DNA of 64,000 bases from Catenaria anguillulae PL171 (taxonomy: Eukaryota; Blastocladiomycota; Blastocladiomycetes; Blastocladiales; Catenariaceae): assembly GCA_002102555.1 (NCBI GenBank), contig MCFL01000003.1:806001-870000 (forward strand). Reading direction: 5' to 3'. Every line of letters begins with the position of its first letter. The stretch's first letter is position 1. Below are positions 20,379 to 31,551 of this stretch, piece by piece. The position numbers and the translations under genes were made by a program. The notes below the pieces were generated by a model. That model worked only from the letters and a program-made list of their open reading frames with translations. It made no database searches and was not told where the DNA came from.

Positions 20379-23300
20379 ATGGGGCGTCCTGCTCGCCCCC
20401 TCAACAATCCTGTCCTTCTTCTTATCCTCCTTGCCGGCCTTCTTTCACTCACCTCCAGCTCCACCCATGCCGCTCCCGTTGGTCCCCTTCTGACTCTGCC
20501 GCCATTCCAATCGGGCACTTGTGGCCCGCCCGCCGCCTACGAGGCCACCATGCTGGCCGTGTTTGATATCAAGCCCGCGACTCGCCAGCAGCATTACCAG
20601 CTCGTGTACGATGCGGCCGCGGAATTCAACTTGTGCGGCCAGAGACGTTTTGCCGCATTTGTCGCTCAGATTGCGTACGAGACCGACAAGCTGACGGATT
20701 TCGAAGATCTCAAGTGGTTTCAGCAATCGGCAGGAGCGTTAGTGTTGCAGAGCAAGTACTGGAAGTGCGTTGAGCCGATCGGAATTGTCGCGACAGGCAA
20801 GGATGCTCACTGCTGGTCTCGTTTGTCTCTTGTGTGCAGGCCCATCTTGGAATGGCTCGCGGCCTCTAACCCGAGCATCGCTCGCGAGTTGCGCAACGAT
20901 TTCGGGCGTACCGATAAGGTTGCCAAGGACATCATGATGCGTCCAACCGTCATGTATCGAGTTGCCGGTTCGTCACTTGTCTCACATCGTCCCATCCTCC
21001 CTCGTCACACACTCAAACTCATTCAATCCACCACGCAATCCTATCCCGTACTGTAAAGGATGGTGGTTCACCACGGGCGCCGCCCGCCACATCGACGCCG
21101 ACTGTCGCCTCATGACGCAGTACGCCGACCGACTCCGAGGCGATTTCGGGTGGCAGGATGCCGAGATGCTTGATGCCATCAGCTTTTGCGTGCATGCAAC
21201 AACGATTCTCCCGCCCGGCAACGGCGCCAGGAGGGACTATGCCGAGGACGCATTCAAGGCGTTTGGACGTGTGCCCGTGCCGACGAGTACGACGAGTACG
21301 AGTTCGCGGCCGACTTCCACCACCTCCACCACGGCAAGTGTTGTTTCGTCGTCTGTCCGCACCTCGACGACCACGTTGGCGTCGAGTTTGGTCACGACAA
21401 CATCGACTAGCGTGCGGATGACAAGCACGGCGTCATTGCCGGCAGCAAGCTCCAAGACCACATCAATGTCCTCATTGCCGAGCACAACCGTGACCACATC
21501 AACGGCGCCGAGCTCCTCGAGTGCGCGCACGTCGGCTACGACCTCTACCACAACAAGCTCCACCGTGGCCACTACATCATCGACTGCGACCACGACCACG
21601 AGCTCTTCTATCGCAACAACATCGTCAAATGGCGCCTCAACCTCGCGAACCACCAGCTCGACGCTCAGCAGTGCAGTGACGACTGGTATTGCAACCGATC
21701 CACCCGGTACGGGCACGTTGATCCCTCCCGTCGTTACCGGAACCAGAGCGTCGACCTCGGACTTGCCAGACACTGGCACGCTGTTTCCTCCCGTCTTGCC
21801 AACAACCATTTCGGTGACGGCTACGACACACACATTGAGTGGCGCCTCAAGCACAAGGTCCTCGATTCCGGAGCCCACCACCACTTCGACTGCTCTGGTT
21901 GCGTCCCACTCAACGACTAGTGAGTTGAGCACCAGTTTGACCAGTGCAACATGGACGTCCACGTCGATCGATTTTACCTCAAGCTCAGGGGAAACGACGC
22001 CCGCTGCGACAACCACGTCAGTTGATGAGTCGACGACAAGTGCGTCGGCTGAGCAGCCCACAGTATCGACGACTTTGGAACCGACATCGACCACGTCCAT
22101 GAGCGCTTCAATCACAATCACGGAGGAGCCAACCTCCGTTTCCACGTCTACCGCGCAATCCAGCTCGACCGCGACAACCACAACCGTGACGGCAGAATCC
22201 ACCTCGATTGCGACGACAGAGGAGCCCACTGCAACGACCACCGCCAAAGCCACGACGACCAGCTCGATGGAGGCAACGTCTACGTTTACGACCAGCTCTG
22301 TACCAGCGTCAACGACGACGAGTGCGGACGAGACGAGCACGAGCGGTACATTTTTGAGTCAAGTGCCTCTACAAGTCCCATGTTCCGTCGCTTCAACTGA
22401 CATTTGTGCTTGGTTTTGTGCAGATGATCAAACCATCACGACCTCTCGTCCGGCCTCGCCAACGGAAACGGACACCTCCATCTCGACTGATGTTGTGACC
22501 CCAACTTGGCCGACGGAACCGTCGAGGACGCACGTGGCAACCGAAACGGCGTCCTCAACTTCAGGTGCTGGCACCACCCCAACCATCACCGAGCCAACGG
22601 CAACGTCGACCGCTGGTGATGTAACCAGGGCTACATCTTCAAGTATCGGTGTGCTTTGATCCCCGCTCATTGGCCCTTTTCTTATGCATGCTGCAAGGTC
22701 TCACGTTTTCCATTGTCTGCTCTCCTGTCAGATATTGAACCCACCCCGACGACGACAGTTGCTTCCACATTCACCTCAACCGACCAGATTGAATCGACAC
22801 CAACATTTGATGCTCCGTCGTCATCCTCCTCGCCCCTGGCTACGCCGACCACGAGCACAGTTGAGGAAACCACAGGTATGCTACTTGGTTACGTTTTCCG
22901 CCGTGCTTGACAAGTCACTAACGGTTGCTTTTAATCCGATCTAGCAACGGCGTCCGAGACCACCACGGTGTCGGAGCCGAGTGAGACTATCAGCACGTCG
23001 TCATCATCAGGTATGGGCATTCTAATCCAAACTGTCGGATTCGTGCTTTTTATTCAATTTCTTCAACATTCGCCCAGATTATATGCCAACCACGACCAGT
23101 TCCACCTCCTCCATGGTGGTCTCAACCTTAACATCAACCGAATCGACCCAAGACCCGTTGCCGACGAGTAGCGACGCATCGACTACCACCACCAGTACTC
23201 AATCGGGTAGTACCAGCGAGATGACAGTAACGTCTTTGTCAACGGAAACACGCTCAACTGACTCGCTTCCGACCAGCACGACTGCGATGGAGGCGCCGAC

Positions 23301-24657
23301 GACAACTACAGCACTCACTACCTCAACTGACATATATCCAGACTCGACAACCACGACGACAACAAGTTCGTTCACCTCCCAGCCGACTTCCATTGGTACA
23401 AGCACGGCTTCAAATGCGACTGCCAGTGGTTCGTAATGGATGAGCTCGACCTCCATCTTCGCCCACAGCTCACCATTTCGTTGAATTTGCAGAGTCGACA
23501 AGCTCCGGAGTTGCAACGAGCGAAACATCCAGTACGACATATTACTGTCTTTCGGAATGGCCCTAGCTTGTATTGACGCTTTTCCTAATCACCAGCTTCA
23601 CTTGCAACTACAACAAATCAGTCAACGACTTCCAACCAAGCTGAGCCGTCAACCACGGTGTCAACTGAGACTCCCTCGTCGACCACAACAAGTCAAGGTA
23701 TGTATACTGACATGCACCCGGTTTTCTGTTTCATCTTTTGAACTTGGGGGACTCTTTTCATCTATGACACAGATTCGGCGACAACCACGAGCGTTCGTTC
23801 CACGCTGCCGCTGACGACCACTTCTCAGGACACTTTGACCGACATCACATCAGCGGAAACGACGGAAACACCGTCACCATCGCAAGCAACCACTACGGCT
23901 GATCCCGCGACCACAAGTTTGCCGACTGTGACGACATCGACTAGCTCAGCGGTGGATTCGACAACGCCGACTTCCACAGCAACTGAAGCAACATCGTCCT
24001 CGGCCGTTGGTATGCGCAGCTTTACCGGAATGCCTATGTATTGATCTAACAGTTTTTTGTTTCTGACATTGCGAAGTCACGGAGCCGACCATGTCCTCGA
24101 CATTTGCAGAACCTACGAAGCCAACTACCCGAGAGTCTGTTGCGCCGACGAGTTCAGAGCCATTCACGACGTCAAGCACAACCGCGGCCTTGTCCACGAC
24201 CACGAGTGGACGGACATTCCACGGTATAGTTGCGCCCACACCCACCTTCACATTTTCTCAATTTGACCTGACGCGCGTCCTGACTTCGTTAGAAACCTTG
24301 ACCACATCGACATCCACCACACCAACGTCGAGCGCCTCACAGTTCACCACAAGCCGGACACAAACTACCACACCTGCCATCTCTTCAAGCACACGAACCA
24401 GCACAGCCTCTCAACCGTCCACGAGCTCCGGCACGGAAACCAGCACAAGTTCAATTGTGCCCGAGCCGACTCTGGCGTATGGCCGTCGCCCAAAACCGAC
24501 CCAGTCGACTTCGCCAACCACAACAGCGACGATCCAGCCAGCCGAGCCCGTGTACGGAATGCGTCCAGTGAGGTCTACGGCAACGGTGACGACGACATTG
24601 GTTTCAGTGCCGACGGACGGTGGATCCTACGGGCGGCGGCCGCGTCGCGGCGATTAA
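20379..24657 (+). CDS. Secreted GH19/lysozyme-like protein with long Ser/Thr-rich tail
   Basis: Twelve exons: 20379-20764, 20840-20967, 21059-22345, 22424-22648, 22732-22875, 22945-23010, 23078-23428, 23493-23531, 23596-23697, 23773-24009, 24077-24223 and 24293-24657. They total 3477 bases, or 1158 residues. A signal peptide is evident (PVLLLILLAGLLSL, cut near THA-AP). Residues about 45-250 resemble the GH19 chitinase/lysozyme fold: RFAAFVAQIAYETDKL matches the GH19 AxFxAQxxHET motif with His replaced by Tyr and the acidic residue kept, followed by GWWFTTGAARHID. The remaining 900 residues are mostly Ser and Thr, a mucin-like stalk likely O-mannosylated. The C-terminus has three YG-x-RP motifs. 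No GPI signal is seen. It probably acts on chitin or peptidoglycan outside the cell, or sits in the wall; the GH19 assignment is tentative. Confidence 0.72.
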
Positions 24658-25322
24658 GGCAGCCGAGATGATCGAACAGGGAACTGATAGGAGATTGACA
24701 ATGAGTTGAAGAATGAAAGAGTCGTGTGATCTTGGCACGCCTGTGCCTTTCCCGTGACTATTGCCATAGATCTATTAATGTATGTGAGGACTACAATTTC
24801 CAGCAGGAAACGTCCGATGCCAAAACATGATATTACATCACATCCACCTCACGAGATCCAATTCCCATGGCACACATCGCCTCCTGCGCCAGGGACCACC
24901 CGCTCACGGAGCATCCGCGGTCACCAACCGACGAATGCGGGCAACTGCAGTCGCGGACAGCTGGCTGACGTCCAGCTCGTCGGCAAGTCTCCCGTCCTCG
25001 GCAATGTTGAGGGCACGCTCCAGGCCGATGATGATGGTGATGATGGCGACGTACTCCGCATGTGACGCGAAAAGGAGGGTTTGTCGCACGAATGCAACAT
25101 CTTCCCAGCTGACGCTGTGTGCCGCGGCGGGGGGGGGGGGGTGCATCAGCCGTCAATAACCTGTTCATGTGTAACATATGTAACGGACGGTCAACTCAGT
25201 TCCGAATAGGAATCATGTGGAACCAAATGAGCCAAAGAACATACCGAGCCAAGCACAGCTTCGTCGCGGTGATTCCGCGCCGAAATGCGCTCACAGAGGC
25301 ATTGTTACCGATTCGCCGCAAA
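24658..25322. other. Intergenic region with a 13-G run
   Basis: Contains an uninterrupted run of 13 G (25129-25141). A short minus-strand frame (25146-24904) reads somewhat protein-like (FASHAEYVAIITIIIGLERA) and could be a terminal exon, but I cannot join it to the coiled-coil gene upstream by a convincing splice. Confidence 0.3.
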
Positions 25323-26390
25323 TCATTGCCGCTCGCGCTTAAACGCTCGCCCCGCCTCAACGACTTGGCCACGCGCAGATTCCAAATCAAAGCGCTGGTG
25401 CTCACGGTCCTGGCGCTGGTCGTCAATCCTCGCCAGCGCGGCGGCGTTGGCCTGCCTGACAACGGCCAATTCTTGCTTGCTCGAAGTCAACTCGTCGACC
25501 TTGCCGCGGCACGCCGCGTCGGAGGCGACTTGTGCAGCGGCTTTTCCTTTGAGCTCTTGTAGCAGGCGAGCACGGTCCGCATCTGGTATGAGGCAAATCC
25601 ACACATGGCCACAACAGTCAGCATCACGGTCGAAGAATAGGACCACGTCTCAAGAACGTATCCCAAGCATTCCTTGCACCCTCGAAAAGTGCTGCTTGCG
25701 CCGCCAATGCCTCGTGCATCCGAGTGTCGGCTTGTTGCGCCGCTCGGCGTCTAACAGCCCCGTTCGCTCAGGTGAGTGATACATCATGGTCGTGTGCGTT
25801 GAAAATGGCAGCGAAACATACCCCATTCCCTCTGCTGTTGCCGCGTTGCTTCCTCCTGCGCCACCAACCTCACCTTGAGCTTCTCCAACTCCTCTGGCTT
25901 GGCCGCCAACTCGACATTTCCTGATGGACCGCCTTTCATCTCCAACACCATCCCCCTATGCTTCTCCGCCCTGGCCGTGACCGTGGCGAGCCGCTGGCGC
26001 ATGGTACCAATCCATGCCGTGTGGCGACTACGCCTTGGCCGTGTTTACCTTTCGAGGGCGGGGACGAGGGAGGCAATGACGGAGGAGACAGTGTTGGTGT
26101 CGAGGTTCATCGGCAGAGATCCCGAGGGCGGCAAGCAACGTGGCGAGAACAGGGGTTCGCAGGGTGTCGGCCCTGGCTGAGACAAGTTGGCGTTGGCCCA
26201 TCCACGTGTTGCGTGTCGCGACACGGGCGGCCAGTGTGATCGCGGGCTTGTGGCAGGCGAGTCCGCGGTTCCAGTGGTTGGGTACGCAGAGGGGTCCACG
26301 GTCTAGGTTGGCCGTGAGGAGGGGAGGGGGGTCTGTAGTTCGCTGAGACCTTGGCTCGGTATGTTGTGATCTGCGAGAAGATGGTGAGCG
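25323..26390 (-). CDS. Coiled-coil protein, 3' exons clear, 5' end unresolved
   Basis: Three well-supported minus-strand exons (25993-25831, 25766-25644, 25582-25323) join in frame to a coiled coil ending FDLESARGQVVEAGRAFKRE at the stop. The heptads are rich in Ala, Gln, Arg and Glu. Introns 25767-25830 and 25583-25643 are GT-AG; the first uses a CCTGAG acceptor. An upstream exon ending at 26049 (intron 25994-26048) joins in phase 0 and reads through KPAITLAARVATRNTWMGQR and VLATLLAALGISADE, back to about 26375. The first exon, probably in 26460-26660, could not be fixed. No family was recognised; a DUF1640/MCUR1-like mitochondrial coiled-coil protein is one possibility. Confidence 0.5.
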
Positions 26391-26942
26391 TGGAGCTGGT
26401 CAATGACGGACGGGGCCGGCAGGGCGAGACGGAGAGCGACCGTGGCCGTATACGTACCAGTACGATGAAAAAAGCCAATGTGCCTTCGCTCATTCGTCTG
26501 GCCACAACATTGCTCTCGTCCCTCGACAGCGCCGAGACGCGAGCTGACGGCTGAGGCAGACGGGGTAGGGGCGGGCTGGAGACGGGGTTCAGGGCGGGGG
26601 CGTGGCGGATGGGTCAGGAGGGCGCTCGCGATTGCAGCGAGACAAGCGAGAATACGAACCTTCTATGATATGATGTCAGCCGGCCAATCAATATCACTTT
26701 CAATTTTGATCATGGAGTTGGGAACTTCAGATGGTGGTGGTCGACTGAGATGAGTCGAAGCTTTTGCGAAGGTGACTCACTCACTCACTCATAAACCCAG
26801 CAAAGATTGGTCCAACTCATGCATGGATCTCATACACAGACAAGCAAACTGACCGACAATGTCCTGCCCAAAATATGTACAAACCTCTGCACTGGAAACA
26901 AGAATCGGGTGCAGAACCTATTCGGCTCACTGCTGACGGTAC

Positions 26943-29900
26943 TCACCGCCTCGCACCCACCACTCCCCTCACCCTGTCCACCACCTCGGCCTCCCTCTCA
27001 ACCCTCTGTGCCTCTCGCTCCTTCAACCCCTGTACCTCTTGCTCCATGCCCACACGCGTCTTGTCGACCCACGCCTGCACACTTGCCATGACGTCTGCCT
27101 CGAGCTCACGCATCACTGCCTCCACACGCGTCCAGTTGTTGGCGCACACACTCGACAAGTGCGCAATGGTGGCGCGCGCCATGGCTTGGTATGCGGCTAG
27201 AATTGCGTCGGTGACGGCAGGCGGAAGTTCATGTGCGGCGGCCGCAGCCAAAGGGATGGTAGGCGGCTGCTGAAGAATGCGTGTGAATCCGCCGCGGTCC
27301 ATGTACGGAGACGTGGGCGAACGCGTCGTTCCCTGCAAGTGCCGCGGTGTGTCGAGCATGGGCCGTGGGGTTGGCAATCCGGCAGCTCCAAACAAGGTGG
27401 CGCCGCGCGTCGCGGGCGTGGCAAGTCCCGGAGCAGTGGAATACTTTGAAATGGAAGGCATGTCGATTGTCGTGGACCCAACCTTTGGCCACGGCGTGCT
27501 CGGCATGGGCGGCCGTTGAGGTTGCTGCTGCTGCTGCTGTCCGGCAGACTTTGATGGAATCTCGGGAATCCGGAACGTTGTGGCTGGCGCCCTCACGGGT
27601 GGCGGGGGCGAATGCACCGTGACGTCTGGTGAGGGCGTCGCAGGCGCAGCCCGCCTCTCGCGCTCGTGCTCATCGCTTCCAGTCCCCACGCGACCGCCAC
27701 TACGCGAACTGCTCCTTGTTCCGCTCGCAGCAACCAAGCTCGACTCACGGAGCTCCACACGGTCACGGGCCGTATCGTTACTGGGTGGCGCGGCGGCCAT
27801 GGCACGCATTTGCATCGTGTGCTCGTTCATGCTCCGCATCAATTGCATCATGAGCTCCTTGAATTCGTCGTCGATGTGTGTCAAGGCGGCATGCCCAGGC
27901 GGCGTCGCGGAAGCGGTTGTGGAAAGCACATGCGACGCGGGCGCCCCAGTGGGTGGCGTTGCGGGCGAGAGAAGTTGGATGGCGGACATGGGATCGGACG
28001 TGTGACGTGGCGTGTCTTCGTCAACATCTTCGACAAGCGCCGGCAGGCCGCCCGTGGCTGCGGCCGCAGTCAACGTCGTGGATGCTGGAATCGCGGGCGA
28101 CGAAGAAGACGCGCGGCCCGTGATGGGCGACCGGCGCTTGGCTGCAGACGGTGCGCTTGTCTCAAAAGCCTCATCGGGTTGGTCTATGTCGGCCAAGTCG
28201 AGCGGCGGCGGCGTCGGTGGCCGCGAGTGCAAGCGAGTCGGTTGCGAAACAACGGGCGGCGGGGTTGACGCGTGGCGCATGCGCTTGCTCGGTGCAAGTC
28301 GCATGCTGCCCTGGTCGGGCGCCGGGGTCAATACCTGATCCGAGACCTCGTCACGCTCCTCTTGCACTTGATGTTGAATCTCAGGGCGTTTCTTTGTCTG
28401 GCGTGGCGTCCGCGTCACGGGCGCGCCGGCAGATGCAATGGCAGCCGTTGCAAGCGCTTCAAGCGCAGCGGCGCTGTCGGTGCTGTTGCGCGTCGTGCGT
28501 TTGCCTCGTTCTTGTGAGCCCTGAGGCACTTGTTGCGACCCTAGCTTTGGCCCATCCTTTGGCGACACAGCGCTTAATCCAACCGCCGCATTGCGCTTGG
28601 GCACGCCTTCGGCCACTGCTTGTGTCTTGGCCTTACCTCTGGTCGCTACGGGCCTCGGCGCTGTGACTGGCGGCACCGTGGCTGCCGGCGACGACGACGA
28701 CAAGTCTGTCAACTCGCTCGTCACCGTACCCCTTGTTGTCGGCCGCTTATCCAGCGCGTCCTTTGGCACCGTTGAAACGTCGTCTGCCCTACCCGCGATC
28801 CCGGGCACACAGCCCAAATCTTGGTCATCTCCGTCATACGGCGTCACACTTCCCTCCTCATCACCAATCGTGTCGCTTGTCGGAACTCGCGCAGGCACTG
28901 GCGCAGAAGGCGCACCAAAATCCACAATGCCACCGGGTTGGGTCGTGCGGCCGGGACCCGAAGCGCGCGTGTTGCGCTTGGTTGTCGCCGAGGCCGTGGT
29001 TCGCGCACGCTTGTGTGCGTCGTCCTTGTCCACGGCGGTCGGCGACGACCCGCGTTTTTTGCTTGGCCTTGTGACTGACGCCACGTTCTCGTCTTGGTCG
29101 TCGGTAGCTTGCGACACGACGACTTGGCGGGAGCGCGTTTTGGGGCTGTGGCCGCGCCAAGTCATATGGGCCATTTCGTTGTCGTCTTGTACGTGGCCAG
29201 GTTCCGTGACGAGCGCGGGCCGAGCGGGCGAACTCGTGCGTGTCGAGGATGCCGGGCCGAGTTGTTGGATTTGCAACTGATCACCCGCGGCAGCAGCCGG
29301 CGCGGGTCGACGTGTTACCGTGGTGGATTCTTGGTGCACGTGCACGTGCAAGTGGCCATGTGCTTGCGTCGTGGGCAGCTGATACTCCACATCCACTGTC
29401 CTTGTGACATCATCCCTCGCATCCACCCCGTTTTCGTCCATCTCCACATCCTTGTCCATGGGCTGACTCGGATCCGGTTGCATAAAGGTCGCGGCGCGTG
29501 CCATGATATCCGGCGTCTTGGCGCCGGGGGCAGGCGTCACGGTGAGCGGCACGAGTGCCGAGGATTGCCGTGGGAGCGTGCCCGAGGTTGCGTATTGCGT
29601 GGAGACGGGTGCGTGTGCGCGAATGGCGCCAAGAACACGGTGGCAGTCTAGGTGCGAGGTAAAGTGAATGCACACGAGGTGGGTGGTGGCGAGGCGGGTC
29701 GGGTCAGTGAGCGAGGGCGCGTGCGAGGCGGTAATGTGCATGCCTATATGTTGAAGGAATATGTTAGTGGAAGGTGTAGATACAAGAAATGATACAACGA
29801 ACCGAGTCCATCTTCTTGAACGGTTAGAATGGTGGCATAGGGGATGCTCAAGACCCGGTCTGCGTCATCGTCGTCATGAGCAAGCTCGTCGCCCTCCCAC

Positions 29901-30923
29901 GCTCCCGAACAAGTGAACCGCTCCTTGCCACAATCCACGTAGACGCCAATGCCCGCGGCGGCTGGGTGCTGCTGTTCAATGACAAACGTGCTGGCATCCT
30001 GACTCACTTGCACGCCTTTGACGGCCACCGTCATCGGATACTCGCCCGAGCGCGTGGCCGAATGTCCCCTATTCGCTTCCACAATCCTGGCGCGCATCCT
30101 TGGGTACAGCTCCTTACTCTTGGTGTCCATCAACCACTGGATCCACGCCTGGTCGCCCACATCCAAATCCTGGAGTAAGGCGCGTTTCGCCTTGGCGTCC
30201 CTCGGGAGAATGCGCCACATGACTTCGAGCAATATTTCTTGCACCAGCGCATCGGTCGCATGTTCGAGTGCACTCAAGAGCACGGCGCGATGCGCACACA
30301 AGGCACGCTTGCACGTGTCGACGGTCGAGAGCTGGATGAGTAGTAGGCCGATCGAGGCACGCGACGTGTCCGAGACGTGCTGATCGTCGTTGTTTGGGTC
30401 GAGTAGCGGGATCAGGTTGCACGCGAGGGCAGTGAGGATGGGTTGAGTGGCGGCATCCGGGGGCAGTGACAGCAGGTCGCTCAAGGTGGCGAGCAGGTGG
30501 GCAAAGGCTTGTGACCAAGCTGGGGAGAACCGAGTGGTGGGTGTGGACGTGGCGAGCGTGTGGAAGAGGTGGGCAAAGTGGTGGAAGAGTGTGTTGATGG
30601 TGGGGACGTGTCGCAGTTGGGGTGGGCTTGAGGAGTGGGAGGCGGTGGCGCAGAGTGGAGAGGAAGGTGGAGAGTGCCGAGGCGGTGTGGAGCGTGGGCA
30701 GGGCGGTGACGGCTTGGCAGAGTTGCGTGAGCAAGGCCGACAAGGCGGTGGGATCGACGAGAGATGCAGTCAATGAGGCCTGCTGACTCGGAGCGTGCGG
30801 ATCCGGATCCGGATCGGGAGAGGGCAAGAGCCGCTCAATGTCGACCATGAGGCGCTGGGCCGACACGGACACGGACGCGGACACGGACGCCGACGTGGAA
30901 CCGCGAGAGTTGGAGTGTGACAT
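26943..30923 (-). CDS. Large protein with ARM-like and PH-like N-terminus, disordered middle and C-terminal coiled coil; possible meiotic axis (Red1/SYCP2-like) protein
   Basis: The start is MSHSNSRGSTSASVSASVSV at 30923. Helical, ARM-like sequence follows (ALLTQLCQAVTALP; later NTLFHHFAHLFHTL and LVQEILLEVMWRIL). Then comes a beta-rich segment (MTVAVKGVQVSQDASTFVIE, VLSIPYATILTVQEDG) split by the intron 29744-29802 (GT-AG), which continues HLVCIHFTSHLDCHRVLGAI; this reads like a PH-type domain. The next 650 residues are disordered, with KKR/KR clusters suggesting nuclear location. Residues near the end (NNWTRVEAVMRELEADVMAS, EVQGLKEREAQRVEREAEVV) form a coiled coil. This order matches the chromosome-axis core proteins Red1, Rec10 and SYCP2, which assemble through the coiled coil. 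The frame changes near 30630 without an obvious intron, so the N-terminal model is provisional. Confidence 0.5.
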
Positions 30924-31551
30924 TGAAATTGTTTACGTTGTGCACCGACTGGACAGATAATAAAATGATTGCGGAGAGTCTGCAGCGGTGTCACGTTCTC
31001 CCTCGGCAGGGTGGGTTAAGCATGAATATTTGCTTTGTGCATATTAATATGCTACTCGGCATGCTGTCGTACGTCGTACGAGTCCAGGAATAGGAATTGC
31101 AAGTGAGACCATTTGTGCTCATTGGCAAGGACCCAAAGGTCCACTTGCAACTTCCGGGTCTTGATTTGACAGATGGGGGTGAGCAGCCGGCCGGCACATG
31201 GGCACCTGGGCCAATCCAATCCAATGGCACGTATGTACCGTGACGGATCGGATCCAGATAATCAGGGAATGATCTTGCAATTGGTGGCATGCATTGAGTT
31301 GCGTCACTTTGCGTCCATTGCAATTGGTCTCACTCTCATCTTCAAGTTGGTACAAGCTTGAACGTGATCAAGATAAGTGAGTGAGCAATGCAGGGCAGAT
31401 CGACGGCCCATTCATCTCGAGAGTTCTGCCCTAATGTGTACATGCGATCCGATATATGGTAATCATCACGAAATACTGAGAATAAATACCAATGCATGCA
31501 CAGTCACACTGAGCACAGTAAATACTCGAGGCAATCCCTCAAGACGTAATC
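30924..31551. other. Shared upstream region of two divergent genes
   Basis: About 630 bases between the minus-strand axis-like gene and the plus-strand hydrolase-like gene, so it probably holds both promoters. AT-rich patches occur at 31020-31055 and 31455-31500. No coding frame is seen. Confidence 0.4.

Noticed and set aside
21412-21912. A 500-base sense-strand frame rich in His, Asp, Asn, Phe and Leu within the same exon, looking strikingly protein-like
   Set aside because: Shifting runs of ACN and TCN codons by one base gives NAC and NTC codons, which encode exactly these residues. It has no Met start and is bounded by stops at both ends, so it is a shadow frame.
21237-22340. A 367-codon antisense open frame, very rich in Val, opposite the Ser/Thr-rich exon
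   Set aside because: Thr codons (ACN) read backwards give Val codons (GTN-type). The frame is a composition shadow of the mucin-like coding sequence.
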